NCBI GenBank assembly: GCA_963709075.1
Contig: CAVPUY010000015.1
Coordinates: 248,001 to 312,000, forward strand
Length of the DNA: 64,000 bases
Reading direction: 5' to 3'
From: Palsa-506 sp963709075
GTDB taxonomy: Bacteria; Actinomycetota; Actinomycetes; Streptosporangiales; Streptosporangiaceae
The notes under the pieces are model-generated. The model made no database searches. It saw only the letters and a program-made list of their open reading frames with translations, and was not told the DNA's origin. The first letter of the stretch is position 1. Every line of letters begins with the position of its first letter. Positions 36,083-44,985 of the stretch are shown here, piece after piece. The position numbers were made by a program, and so were the translations under genes.

Positions 36083-38317
36083 ATGAACTCGCCTGTGCAT
36101 TTCGACCCGCCTGACGACGCCGACCTGGAGCGTCTCGTCAGCGGTCAGCACCACGATCCGCACCACCTGCTTGGCGCTCACCCGGAGCGGGATGATGGCG
36201 GCCGCGAGCGGATCGTGATCCGGGGCTGGCGTCCTGACGCGGCCGGCATGGTCATCCTCGCCCGTGGGCAGCGCATCGAGATGCGCCGCGTGCATCCCGC
36301 CGGGGTGTTCGCAGGGGTGCTCGAGGGGGGGCTCGAGGGGCCGGGCATCCCGGACTACCGCCTTGAGACGGTCTACCCGGACGGTGTCGTGGTGGTCGCC
36401 GATGATCCTTACCGGTATTGGCCCACGCTCGGGGCGCTCGACCTGCACCTGCTGGCCGAGGGCCGCCATGAGGGGCTCTGGCATCACCTCGGGGCGCAGG
36501 TGCGAGTGCATCAAGGGGCATCCGGCACGTCGTTCGCCGTGTGGGCGCCCAGCGCCCGGGCGGTGCGGGTCGTTGGCGACTTCAACGGCTGGGACGGCCG
36601 CACCCACCCGATGAGAGTGCTGGGCAGTTCGGGGGTCTGGGAGATCTTCGTTCCAGGGGCCGGTCCCGGCGCGCACTACAAGTACGAGGTAGTGACCCAG
36701 CAGGGGCAAGTGAGCCTGCGGGCGGATCCGTTCGCCTTCGGCACCGAAGTGCCGCCGGCCACCGCCAGCGTTGTGATCCAGAGCAGGTACGAATGGCAGG
36801 ACGCCGCGTGGTTCGCCCATCGGGAGGCCACCGACCTGCTGCATGCTCCGGTATCGGTCTATGAGTGCCACCTGGGCTCGTGGCGGCTGACCCAGGACGC
36901 CGATGGCAGGTGGCGGCCGCTGACGTACCGCGAAGCGGCCGAGGAGCTGCCCGGTTACCTCAGCGATCTCGGCTTCACCCACGTCGAGTTCCTGCCTATC
37001 GCTGAGCACCCGTTTGCCGGCTCGTGGGGTTATCAGGTGACGGGGTTCTACGCGCCCACGGCACGGCACGGGACGCCAGACGACTTCCGCTATCTGGTCG
37101 ACCGGCTGCACCAGGCAGGCATCGGGGTCCTGGTCGACTGGGTCGCCGGCCATTTCCCCAAGGACGACTGGGCGCTGGCGCACTTCGACGGCACGGCCCT
37201 GTACGAGCACGTCGACCCGCGCCTGGGTGAGCACCCGGACTGGGGCACGCTGGTGTTCAACTACGGACGCCATGAGGTCAGGAACTTCCTGCTCGCGAAC
37301 GCGCTGTTCTGGATCGAGGAGTTCCACGTCGACGGCCTGCGCGTCGATGCCGTCGCGTCGATGCTCTACCTGGACTATTCGCGCCGGGAGGGCGAGTGGA
37401 TCACTAACCGGTTCGGTGGCAGGGAGAACCTGGAAGCCATCGACTTCATCAAGGAATCCAACGAGGTGGTCTACCGGCACCACCCCTCCGTCATGCTGGT
37501 CGCCGAGGAATCCACCTCCTGGCCGGCGGTCTCCCGCCCGACCTACCTGGGCGGGCTCGGCTTCGGGTTCAAATGGAACATGGGATGGATGAACGACACC
37601 CTGGTGTATTTCGCCAAGGATCCGATCCATCGGCGCTACCACCATCACGAGCTCACGTTCGCCCTGCTGTACGCGTTCAGCGAGAACTTCATACTGCCGC
37701 TCAGTCACGACGAGGTCGCGCACGGAAAGGGATCACTGCTCAGCAAGATGCCCGGGGATCGCTGGCAGCAGTTCGCGAACCTGCGTGCGCTGCTTGCCTG
37801 GATGTGGGGGCATCCCGGCCGGCCGCTGCTGTTCATGGGCGGCGAGATCGGCCAGAATGACGAGTGGCGGCATGACGGCAGCCTCGACTGGCACCTGCTC
37901 GACTTCCCTGAGCACGCCGGAGTGCAGGCGCTGGTTCGCGAGCTCAACACGGTGTACCGGCACGAGCCCGCGCTGTGGGAGCAGGACTTCGACTGGACCG
38001 GCTTTCGCTGGATAAACCCCAACGACTCAGCCAACAGCGTGCTGTCATTTCTCCGGTTCCCGCTGGCAGGCGAGCGCAGCATCGCCTGCGTCGCGAATCT
38101 CACGCCGGTGCCCCGCCATGACTACCGCATCGGCCTTCCGCATCCAGGGCGCTGGTCGGAGATCCTGAACACCGACAGCGCGAAATTCGGCGGCGGCAAT
38201 GTCCTTGCCGGTGCCGTCACCGCCGAGGCCATCGGCTGGAACGACCTTGACTACTCCGCCACCCTCACGCTGCCGCCCCTTGGCGTTCTGTGGCTCGCCT
38301 ACGAGCCGCAGGCCTAG
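36083..38317 (+). CDS. glgB: 1,4-alpha-glucan branching enzyme
   Basis: This GH13 enzyme forms alpha-1,6 branches in glycogen. It is ~744 residues, the standard length. The N-terminal CBM48 domains include DPHHLLGAHPERDDGG and TSFAVWAPSARAVRVVGDFN. The barrel shows WVAGHFPKDDWAL, the nucleophile in VDGLRVDAVASMLYLDYSR, the acid/base in VMLVAEESTSWP, and LPLSHDEVAHGKGSLL. ATG 36083 (MNSPVHFDPPDD) is chosen over an upstream in-frame start because GGGAAGGGA precedes it. It stands apart from other glycogen genes here. Confidence 0.97.
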   Translation: MNSPVHFDPPDDADLERLVSGQHHDPHHLLGAHPERDDGGRERIVIRGWRPDAAGMVILARGQRIEMRRVHPAGVFAGVLEGGLEGPGIPDYRLETVYPDGVVVVADDPYRYWPTLGALDLHLLAEGRHEGLWHHLGAQVRVHQGASGTSFAVWAPSARAVRVVGDFNGWDGRTHPMRVLGSSGVWEIFVPGAGPGAHYKYEVVTQQGQVSLRADPFAFGTEVPPATASVVIQSRYEWQDAAWFAHREATDLLHAPVSVYECHLGSWRLTQDADGRWRPLTYREAAEELPGYLSDLGFTHVEFLPIAEHPFAGSWGYQVTGFYAPTARHGTPDDFRYLVDRLHQAGIGVLVDWVAGHFPKDDWALAHFDGTALYEHVDPRLGEHPDWGTLVFNYGRHEVRNFLLANALFWIEEFHVDGLRVDAVASMLYLDYSRREGEWITNRFGGRENLEAIDFIKESNEVVYRHHPSVMLVAEESTSWPAVSRPTYLGGLGFGFKWNMGWMNDTLVYFAKDPIHRRYHHHELTFALLYAFSENFILPLSHDEVAHGKGSLLSKMPGDRWQQFANLRALLAWMWGHPGRPLLFMGGEIGQNDEWRHDGSLDWHLLDFPEHAGVQALVRELNTVYRHEPALWEQDFDWTGFRWINPNDSANSVLSFLRFPLAGERSIACVANLTPVPRHDYRIGLPHPGRWSEILNTDSAKFGGGNVLAGAVTAEAIGWNDLDYSATLTLPPLGVLWLAYEPQA

Positions 38318-38320
38318 CCG

Positions 38321-38358
38321 GAGCCGGGGCTGCGCGCGGCCGCACCCGGGCCCGGCTC
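38321..38358 (+). terminator. possible terminator after glgB
   Basis: GAGCCGGG at 38321 and CCCGGCTC at 38351 can pair around a GC-rich 22-base loop four bases after the stop. The long loop makes this only a candidate. Confidence 0.35.
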
Positions 38359-38421
38359 GGCCTGGGCCGGGCTCAGGGCCAGGACTTCGTCTATGCCCTT
38401 GCTCGGCGCTGCGCGGGGTTG

Positions 38422-38973
38422 TCAGGTGCCGTTGGCGGTTCCGGGCCGCGGCTGAATACCGGCGCTGGCTAGTACGCCGGCGACGAACGCGCGCTTGCCC
38501 GCGGTGTACATGGCGATGTCGCCGGCTGAGTCAGCGAGCCGCATCTTGAGTTCCTGATACTGCGAGGCCAGCACCGGATCGGCACATAGGGCATCGCGGA
38601 AAGCAAGCCGCTCCTGCCATAGGTCACTGCCCGGCTCGGTGAGGTGAAGATGGTGCGTATGCTGCGCGGCGCCCGCGAACGCCGGCTTGAAGAACCACAG
38701 CGCGCGTGGCCGGTGCGGGGCGTGCGCATACGAAAGCCCGCTCAGGGCGCTGACGGCCGCCACGGCTTCGGCCAGGTCACGCACCCCGGCGATCATGTCA
38801 AGGACTGGCTTGGCGGCCAGGCCGGGGACGGCAGTGGAGCCGATGTGATGGATGCCGCCAAAGAGCCAGGGAGCAAGTACCTGTTCCAGGCGGGCCCGCT
38901 CCGCCGCGAATCGCCCGGGCCATCCCGGGTCGTACGCCGCGACGTGCACGCTCACAACTCCCGATCGTGACAC
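38422..38973 (-). CDS. GrpB family protein (nucleotidyltransferase fold, UPF0157)
   Basis: Diagnostic blocks are VSVHVAAYDPGWPGRFAAER, IHHIGSTAVPGLAAKPVLDM and the THHLHLTEPGSDLWQERLAF segment. GrpB proteins share the polymerase-beta nucleotidyltransferase fold; their reaction is not known. 183 residues, single gene. Confidence 0.9.
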   Translation of the reverse strand: MSRSGVVSVHVAAYDPGWPGRFAAERARLEQVLAPWLFGGIHHIGSTAVPGLAAKPVLDMIAGVRDLAEAVAAVSALSGLSYAHAPHRPRALWFFKPAFAGAAQHTHHLHLTEPGSDLWQERLAFRDALCADPVLASQYQELKMRLADSAGDIAMYTAGKRAFVAGVLASAGIQPRPGTANGT

Positions 38974-39069
38974 CGTCCTTCCGCGCCAGCCACGCGGCGC
39001 CAGCCACGCGGGCGGCTGCTATGTCCTCGGCACAGGCGTTAAGCCCGCTTTGCCCTACCGCGGACGCGA

Positions 39070-40065
39070 TCAAGCAGGGCCTTCGGCGTGGCGGGTCTCG
39101 GCGATCGGCGTCGGGGAAAGCCGCCCGGGCGCCAGTTCCCGCATATCTGCGGGAGCGCCGACGATCAGCGGGTCCGGCTGCCCGACGGCATCGTGATCCT
39201 TGCGGTCGTATTCGATGCCGGCGAGCAGGCTGCGCATGGCCTCCAGGCGGGCGCGTTTCTTGTCGTTGCTCCTGATCACGGTCCATGGCGCCTCGGGCGT
39301 GTGGGTCCGCTCGAACATGGTGACCTTGGCCCCGGTGTAGGAATCCCATTTGTCCAGCAAGGCGATGTCGGTGGGGCTGAGCTTCCACTGCCGCACGGGG
39401 TCGATCTGGCGGATGGCGAACCGGGTTTGCTGCTCGCCGGGGGTGACGGAGAACCAGAATTTCGTCAGCAAGATGTCGTCATCCACGAGCAGCCGCTCGA
39501 ACCGGGGCACCTCCTGGAGAAAGGCCTCATGCTGCTCGTCGGTGCAGAAGCCCATGACCTTCTCGACCCCGGCGCGGTTATACCATGAGCGGTCGAACAG
39601 GACCATCTCGCCCGCGGTCGGCAAGTGCGCCACGTAACGCTGAAAATACCATTGCCCCCGCTCCCGCTCGGTCGGGATATCGAGCGCGACAACCCGCGCG
39701 GACCGGGGATTCAGATGCTCCATGAAACGCTTGATAGTGCTGCCTTTGCCCGCCGCGTCGCGGCCCTCGAAGATAACGACGAAGCGGCGGCCGGTATCCT
39801 GCATCCAGTATTGCAGCTTGAGCAGTTCGACCTGGAGGATCCGTTTCGCGTGATCATATTCCTCGCGGCCCAGCCGCTCGGGATAGGGATAGTCTTGCCG
39901 CCAGGTATCCACCAGGCTGCCGTCGGCATTGCGGAGCACCGGGTCATCCTCGTCTGAGTCATCCACCCATACGCCCGGCGGTACCACGCCTCTGCTGCCC
40001 GGATCGCCCGCGCCCGGGTCGCCCGCGCGGGTGTGCGTTTCGCTCGTCATACCCATCCCATCCAC
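39070..40065 (-). CDS. ppk2: polyphosphate kinase 2
   Basis: The 331-residue protein has the PPK2 Walker A (VVIFEGRDAAGKGSTIKRFM), the Walker B with following basic lid (MVLFDRSWYNRAGVEKVMGF), and RQIDPVRQWKLSPTDIALLD with NDKKRARLEAMRSLL. It transfers phosphate between polyphosphate and nucleotides; PPK2 class I length and the N-terminal extension fit. Three closely spaced ATGs (40065, 40056, 40050) are possible starts. Confidence 0.95.
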   Translation of the reverse strand: MDGMGMTSETHTRAGDPGAGDPGSRGVVPPGVWVDDSDEDDPVLRNADGSLVDTWRQDYPYPERLGREEYDHAKRILQVELLKLQYWMQDTGRRFVVIFEGRDAAGKGSTIKRFMEHLNPRSARVVALDIPTERERGQWYFQRYVAHLPTAGEMVLFDRSWYNRAGVEKVMGFCTDEQHEAFLQEVPRFERLLVDDDILLTKFWFSVTPGEQQTRFAIRQIDPVRQWKLSPTDIALLDKWDSYTGAKVTMFERTHTPEAPWTVIRSNDKKRARLEAMRSLLAGIEYDRKDHDAVGQPDPLIVGAPADMRELAPGRLSPTPIAETRHAEGPA

Positions 40066-40290
40066 GCCCTGTCTGTGCTGTGCTCTTACCCAGCATCGAG
40101 GCCCACCCTGCCACTCGGTAGCCCTGGTGGCGAGATCCAGGACCTGACCTCAGGCCGAACGCGCCGGCTGGCGGCACCCGGGCGCGCGGCTACCAGGAGG
40201 CAGAAGGGGGATGAAGTGACAGCAACGTCGGCCCGCCGGGAGCTCCGGTTCTGCCCGAGCCCCGCGCAGGATCTTGGTAACCGCTCGGCC

Positions 40291-40320
40291 AGTGACCATC
40301 AGTCACCATCAGTCACCATC
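40291..40320 (+). repeat. three tandem 10-bp repeats before the VOC gene
   Basis: AGTGACCATC then AGTCACCATC twice, ending just before the AAGGAGG ribosome-binding site. This could be a regulator-binding array or slippage. Confidence 0.7.
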
Positions 40321-40335
40321 AGCAAGGAGGACGTT

Positions 40336-40734
40336 ATGCCGGAGTTCCCGCCCATCACCCATGTCGCCGTGACCGTGACCGACCTCGACCGGAGCACCCG
40401 CTGGTACAGCGAGCTGCTGGCCGCCGAGCCGGTCCTGGACGAGGACGAGCAGGCGGGGGGCTTTCATCACACCGTGTTCCTGATCGGCGGCGGCCAGCTA
40501 GTCGGCCTGCATACGCACCCGGAGGGCGCCGGGGGCGAATTCGACGAGCACCGCACCGGCCTTGATCATCTTGCCTTCGCCTGCCGCGACCGCGGTGAGC
40601 TGCAGGCGTGGGCCGCGCGCCTGGACGAGCTCGGCATCGAGCACGGCGGAATCAAGGACGCCCATTACGGCTCTGGTGTCTCATTCCGCGACCCGGACGG
40701 GATTGCCCTCGAGTTCTTCGCGCCGCCTGCCTGA
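40336..40734 (+). CDS. VOC family (glyoxalase/dioxygenase superfamily) protein
   Basis: The 132-residue protein has two beta-alpha-beta-beta-beta units: ITHVAVTVTDLDRSTRWYSE, FHHTVFLIGGGQLVGLHTHP, GLDHLAFACRDRGELQAWAA and SGVSFRDPDGIALEFFAPP. His and Glu metal ligands are in expected positions (THVAV, LDHLAF, LEFFA). The enzyme activity is unknown. AAGGAGG precedes ATG 40336. Its end overlaps the convergent membrane protein by 70 bases. Confidence 0.88.
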   Translation: MPEFPPITHVAVTVTDLDRSTRWYSELLAAEPVLDEDEQAGGFHHTVFLIGGGQLVGLHTHPEGAGGEFDEHRTGLDHLAFACRDRGELQAWAARLDELGIEHGGIKDAHYGSGVSFRDPDGIALEFFAPPA

Positions 40735-41228
40735 CCATGGCCCGGGGAGGCGCGGTCGGGTTGCGCTTCCTCGAACAACAGGAGCCATGCGACGTTCACG
40801 CCCGCGAACACCAGGATGGTCAGCAGCACCGCCTCAACGCGCACAGGCGCGGCGCCGATCCCGAGCCCGCCGACGATGCCGGGCGCGATCGCCAGTATCC
40901 CGATCAGGGTGTACATGGCGATCGCGAATATGTAGGCGGCCAGGCCGAGCTTGCCCACCGCGGGGCCGCGCACCGCGATCAGCACCGCCGCCCCGCCGAT
41001 CGCAACGACGGCAAACGACGTCCGCCAGAGGGCCGAGCTGCCCGGGTTGACCAGGGCCAGCAGGCTCATCAGCCCGGGTAACGAGAAATGCAGCGCGACT
41101 CCGTAGGCTCGCCGCCGGTGAAGCGCGCTTCCTCGCCACTCAGCGTGACGTGTCTGGACGACAATGAGCCACAAGCCCAGCAGCGTGAAGCACACTGCAG
41201 AGAAGGAGATGTAAAAGTCCGTCAGCAT
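40665..41228 (-). CDS. membrane protein with about five TM segments, unknown function
   Basis: 187 residues with hydrophobic segments at ~5-24, 43-62, 69-87, 93-113 and 127-150. The first reads FYISFSAVCFTLLGLWLIVV followed by QTRHAEWRGSALHRRRAYG. The C-terminal ~35 residues are hydrophilic and overlap the VOC gene on the other strand. No function is known to me. Confidence 0.75.
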   Translation of the reverse strand: MLTDFYISFSAVCFTLLGLWLIVVQTRHAEWRGSALHRRRAYGVALHFSLPGLMSLLALVNPGSSALWRTSFAVVAIGGAAVLIAVRGPAVGKLGLAAYIFAIAMYTLIGILAIAPGIVGGLGIGAAPVRVEAVLLTILVFAGVNVAWLLLFEEAQPDRASPGHGQAGGAKNSRAIPSGSRNETPEP

Positions 41229-41422
41229 GAGTTCCTTCCCCAGGTTCCACGGTGCCGGCGCCGCCTAGCGCAAGGGGCCGTTCTCCCCAGCATGCATGGC
41301 CGTCCCTGACGGTGCTATGCCACAGAGCTTCCGCTGATCCGGCGCCGACACGGGAGTGCAAATCGGGGACCCAGCCCGGATGACACGCAACATCCAGTCA
41401 TCAGCGTAAGGCGGTTCGTGGG

Positions 41423-41473
41423 CCCGGGAAGCCGCATAGCCCGGGAAGCCGCATAGCCCGGGAAGCCGCATAG
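41423..41473. repeat. three perfect tandem 17-bp repeats
   Basis: CCCGGGAAGCCGCATAG repeats exactly at 41423, 41440 and 41457, followed by a partial CCCGGG copy. Each unit contains the palindrome CCCGGG. Confidence 0.9.
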
Positions 41474-41617
41474 CCCGGGTAGCGCGCCGGCGATCCGGTG
41501 CCGCGGCCGCAGGTGCAGATTCCCAGCGCCGTGCCGCGGGCTGCCGACGTTGCGCCCGCCCCGTTGCGCGAAGCTGCCGCGGCGCAGCCACCGCGCTATG
41601 GCTGATTCCGCAGGCCA

Positions 41618-41707
41618 GTTGTCTGCCCGACTTCGATCAGGTTCGGTGCGGTCACCGACAAGTACGGCATCGGCTGGCAAGTCAACATCGCCGCGGCAGG
41701 CGCCTGA
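41618..41707 (+). pseudogene. C-terminal remnant of a PhnB-like/VOC protein
   Basis: The frame ending TGA at 41705 reads RFGAVTDKYGIGWQVNIAAA, matching the C-terminal strand of PhnB-like proteins (typical D-x-FG-x-W-x-V). No body or start precedes it. Confidence 0.5.
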
Positions 41708-41724
41708 CAGCACTCGCTCGGCGC

Positions 41725-41775
41725 GATCCCGGGCACGGCGGCATGCCGGGCACGGCGCGATGCCGGGCACGGCGA
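41725..41775. repeat. threefold GC-rich repeat
   Basis: The unit GCCGGGCACGGCG (first copy with TCCCGGG) occurs three times in 51 bases. Related sequence appears again near 50188. Confidence 0.6.
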
Positions 41776-41918
41776 ACACCCCGCCGCAGGACATTCGCTG
41801 CGCTGCCGACCCTGACCGCGGTCAGGGTCGACCCTGATGCCTTCCTGGGTGCAGACCAGGGTGCGATCCGGGGCTGATCCCGATCGACGGGAGTCCTGGC
41901 CGGCGGCAGTCTTGAAGC

Positions 41919-42209
41919 ATGAACACAAGCACTGCAGACGCCGGCTGCGCCGGCATTACTGACCAGCCAGGAACCCGCCAGCTACGTCGGTCCGCCGACG
42001 ACAGGATGCTGGCCGGCGTCGCCGGCGGAATAGCCCGTTACCTGGACGTGGACGTCATGCTGGTTCGCGTCATCATCGCCGCGCTAGCGCTGTTCACCGG
42101 CGCCGGCGCGGTCCTCTATATCGCCGCCTGGCTGCTCATCCCCGCGGACGGCGAAGACCAGCCGGTCGCCGCGGCCTGGATCGTCAACCGCCAGAACCGA
42201 TCCCGCTAA
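41919..42209 (+). CDS. PspC domain-containing membrane protein
   Basis: 96 residues: a PspC domain with RRSADDRMLAGVAGGIARYL then DVDVMLVRVIIAALALFTGA and a TM helix GAVLYIAAWLLIPADGEDQ. PspC-family proteins are linked to envelope stress. The small hydrophobic protein gene follows after 44 bases. Confidence 0.9.
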   Translation: MNTSTADAGCAGITDQPGTRQLRRSADDRMLAGVAGGIARYLDVDVMLVRVIIAALALFTGAGAVLYIAAWLLIPADGEDQPVAAAWIVNRQNRSR

Positions 42210-42253
42210 CCCTGACCCGCAAGCTAGCTCGACGTGAATGGAGACCGATTACC

Positions 42254-42403
42254 ATGCCCGGAATCATCGCCCTTGCCCTCATCGCCATCGTGGCCCTGAC
42301 CGTCCTCAGCTTCACCGCGCACTTCCTGTTCTCCCCTTGGCTGCTGGTAGTCATCGGCATCCTGGCCTGGATCAAGTTCCGCCCGCGCCGCTCCCGCCAG
42401 TAG
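42254..42403 (+). CDS. small hydrophobic membrane protein (49 residues)
   Basis: ATG 42254 to TAG 42403 reads MPGIIALALIAIVALTVLSF, then FSPWLLVVIGILAWIKFRPR and a basic tail, that is, two TM segments. GAATGGAG lies upstream. It follows the PspC gene closely and may act with it in the membrane. Function unknown. Confidence 0.65.
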   Translation: MPGIIALALIAIVALTVLSFTAHFLFSPWLLVVIGILAWIKFRPRRSRQ

Positions 42404-42650
42404 CCGGTGCCGATGCGCCGCTGGGTTCCTCGAGACCGCGGCCCGGCACCGGGCTCCGCCGCCTGGCCGTCGACCAGCTGCTGCTGGTGGCCGTCCTGAC
42501 CGATGGCCCGGTAGTGCCGGCCATGGGCGGTAGCAGGATCTGGTAGGTGGCCAGCGGGGCGCCAGCGGAGGTTCGGGCACGCAGCATCCGGCCGGGCAGA
42601 TGGCATCCGCCGACGGCCAGAACACGTTCATGCCGGTGGTCCTCCATAGA

Positions 42651-43382
42651 ATGGGCTGCGTGAGCATCGTGCCCGCAGCCATCGTCAATGATCTTGCACC
42701 GACGGGCACGCTGCGGGCCTCAATCAACCTGGGCAATCCGGTGCTGGCGCGGGGCACGCCGGCCGCGCCGGGCGGCGTGACGGTTGACATCACGCGTGAG
42801 CTGGGCTCGCGGATCGAAGTCCCGGTAGAACTCATCTGCTTCGATGCAGCGCGGAAGTCGTTCGAGGCGATGACATCGGGACGGACAGACATCTGTTTCC
42901 TGGCCATCGAGCCGGCCCGCGAAGCGGAGGTCGCCTTCACCGCACCATATGTCCTTATCGAGGGAGTGTTCGCGGTACCCAGGGACTCAGCCATCACCGT
43001 GCCGGCTGACGTCGACCGGGAAGACGTACGCGTCGGCGTCAAACGGGGATCCGCCTACGACCTGTTCCTGTCCCGCACGCTCCAGCGCGCGCGTGTGGTA
43101 CGCGGAGACGAGGGCACCGACGTCTTCTGCGACCTAGGTCTGGAGGTCGCCGCCGGAATCAGGCAGCCGATGACGGCGTTCGTCAACAGCCATCCCGGAT
43201 TCCGCCTGATCGAGGATCGGTTCATGGAGATCCAGCAGGCCGTGGGCATAGCCAGAAGCCGCTGCCCGCAAACCGTCCGGTTCCTGCGGGCCTTCGTCGA
43301 AGAGCTCAAAGCCAGCGGATTCGTTGCCGATGCGCTTCGGCGCGCGGATCAGCCGGACGTCACTGCCGCTCCACCCGCGTAG
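42651..43382 (+). CDS. periplasmic-binding-protein-like (type 2 PBP) protein without a signal peptide
   Basis: The ~240 residues match the amino-acid-binding SBP fold: LAPTGTLRASINLGNPVLAR, VTVDITRELGSRIEVPVELI, SGRTDICFLAIEPAREAEVA, FTAPYVLIEGVFAVP and GVKRGSAYDLFLSRTLQRAR. The N-terminus has no signal peptide or lipobox, and no ABC permease or ATPase is adjacent. ATG 42651 or GTG 42660 could start it. It may act as a cytosolic ligand-binding or enzyme-like protein; this is inferred. Confidence 0.8.
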   Translation: MGCVSIVPAAIVNDLAPTGTLRASINLGNPVLARGTPAAPGGVTVDITRELGSRIEVPVELICFDAARKSFEAMTSGRTDICFLAIEPAREAEVAFTAPYVLIEGVFAVPRDSAITVPADVDREDVRVGVKRGSAYDLFLSRTLQRARVVRGDEGTDVFCDLGLEVAAGIRQPMTAFVNSHPGFRLIEDRFMEIQQAVGIARSRCPQTVRFLRAFVEELKASGFVADALRRADQPDVTAAPPA

Positions 43383-43698
43383 TGCCGGTCGGGCTGTTGC
43401 GCCGTTCCGGGCAAGACCCGCGCCGCTTCGAGAAGATCGGCGCAACGCCCGGCCACGATCACGGCCCGATCGGGAGTGGCCCGCCAGGCCACCCAAGCTG
43501 GGTGGCGCAGGCCTGGCCCGCCGGCATCGCGATCACCCAGCCCCGCCCGTTGCCGTAGGCAGCCAGGCCATCAGCACCGGCGGTCTGCCGGTCTCCGGCC
43601 ACGAGCTTGCCATCAGCTGAGTCACGCACCGCAAGGATGGCGAGCCAGGCATTTCCTTCCCAAGCCGCCTGACCGTCCCTCGGAGAGGGCTGCTCATT
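43383..43698. other. 316-bp intergenic region, nothing recognised
   Basis: No ORF with plausible protein, no clear repeat. It separates the convergent solute-binding-like and ankyrin genes, so terminators would be expected, but I see no strong hairpin. Confidence 0.4.
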
Positions 43699-44883
43699 TC
43701 AGCGCGCCCCGATTCCCTCCAGGAGCGTGACGGTCTCGTCGAAGCCGGCGCTCGCCGCGATTGCGAGCGGCGTTCTTCCTTGCGCATTGGGCGCGTTCGG
43801 GTCGGCGCCGAGATCCAGCAGTGCCGCGACCGTTTGAGGGTGTTCGCCCTTGTCCGCGCGACAGGCCATCGTCAGAGGAGTCTCCTGGCCGCGGATGGGA
43901 ACGTTCAGATCGAACCCCTGCGCGACGAGGAGCTCGCCGATGGTTCGATCGCTGCCGAGGGGGCCGAGGCTCTCAGCGTCCGCGGCGTCGGCACCATGAT
44001 CAAGCAACAGGCGTACCAGTTCGATCGCGCCCTGCCTCGCTGCCGAGGTGAGCAGCCGTCCACCAGCCGTTCGCGCTTCGGCTCCGCTCTCGAGCAGCAG
44101 GGTCGCGGCCACGGCGGACCCTCCGTCAACTGCATGGTGCAGCGGCGTGACCGGGTGGAAGTCCTCGTCCGGTGACTGCGCGTTGACCAGGCCCGCGCTG
44201 ATGTGCTCCCGAAGCGCGCCGAGCTCACCCAAGAACGCGGCGCAGAACACGTCTGCCTGCGCGCCGTGATCAAGCAGATACTGCGCCACCTTGGCGCGGC
44301 GTGATCGCACCGCGATGCAGTAGGGCGAGACCATCACCTGCGTCACGTGAACGGCCGAGCCGGGGATCTCGACGTCCGCGCCTTGGGCAACGAGCCAGCG
44401 AACGAGCGGGATCCGTCCTCGCCGGGCTGCGGTCCAGAGCATCGTGACCCCGTCACCCCCGCGTTGATCGATCAGTCGGGGATGATCCTCGACGAGGGCG
44501 GCGACGGCGTTCACATCGCCCTTGCCCGCCGACGCCATCGCCTGTCTGAGCACGTTCCTGGGCGCGCCGTCGTTCACGAGGCGCGCTGCCGGCGCTCGCA
44601 GCATGTCCATGACGGCGATTCGCGCGTGCCCGGCGACACCGGCCCCGTCCAGGGCTGCACAGAAGTGCGCAAGCCACCTAGCGGATTCGGCGGCACTGAT
44701 CAGCCGATGGAGGTGGCGGCGCTGGTGGCGGCATCCCGGGTGCCGCTCGGCTCGCCCCCGAAGATCGTCTCGAAGAACTCCTTCAGGCGTTCCCTCTCGC
44801 CGGCTCGGTGGCTCCGAAACAGACGCGCAAGCTCCCGGTCGCGTTCAAGGCGGTCGTAGAGGCCATCGACCAGTCTGCGTGAA
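43699..44883 (-). CDS. globin-like plus ankyrin-repeat protein, 5'-truncated and frameshifted
   Basis: The intact open part (from ATG 44610) is an ankyrin array: GGDGVTMLWTAARRGRIPLV, VAQYLLDHGAQADVFCAAF, TPLHHAVDGGSAVAATLLLE, GAIELVRLLLDHGADAADAE and TPLAIAASAGFDETVTLLEG. Upstream, the same frame reads LISAAESARWLAHFCAALDG and, beyond a run of five Gs (~44755), the adjacent frame reads LVDGLYDRLERDRELARLFR. Together these look like a truncated (2/2) globin domain. The first globin helix and a start codon are missing (TAA lies just before), so the gene may be dead or expressed only from 44610. Confidence 0.7.
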
Positions 44884-44985
44884 TGGTCTGGGCTCGTTTA
44901 GGCTAAGAGACGGCGTTGGAGCCTGGGGCCGTCGGACAGGATGCGCCCATGGCCTGACATGTTGCGCCGAAAGACGCATGGGGTG

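Larger units (their letters stand above)
41229..41918. other. 690-bp region without an intact gene
   Basis: It holds a 17-bp tandem repeat (41423-41473), a remnant of a PhnB/glyoxalase-like gene (~41618-41707), a threefold GCCGGGCACGGCG repeat (41725-41775), and no convincing full ORF on either strand. Confidence 0.6.

Noticed and set aside
40291..41473. CRISPR-like array
   Set aside because: The repeats are 10 and 17 bp, directly tandem without spacers, and no cas gene is present.
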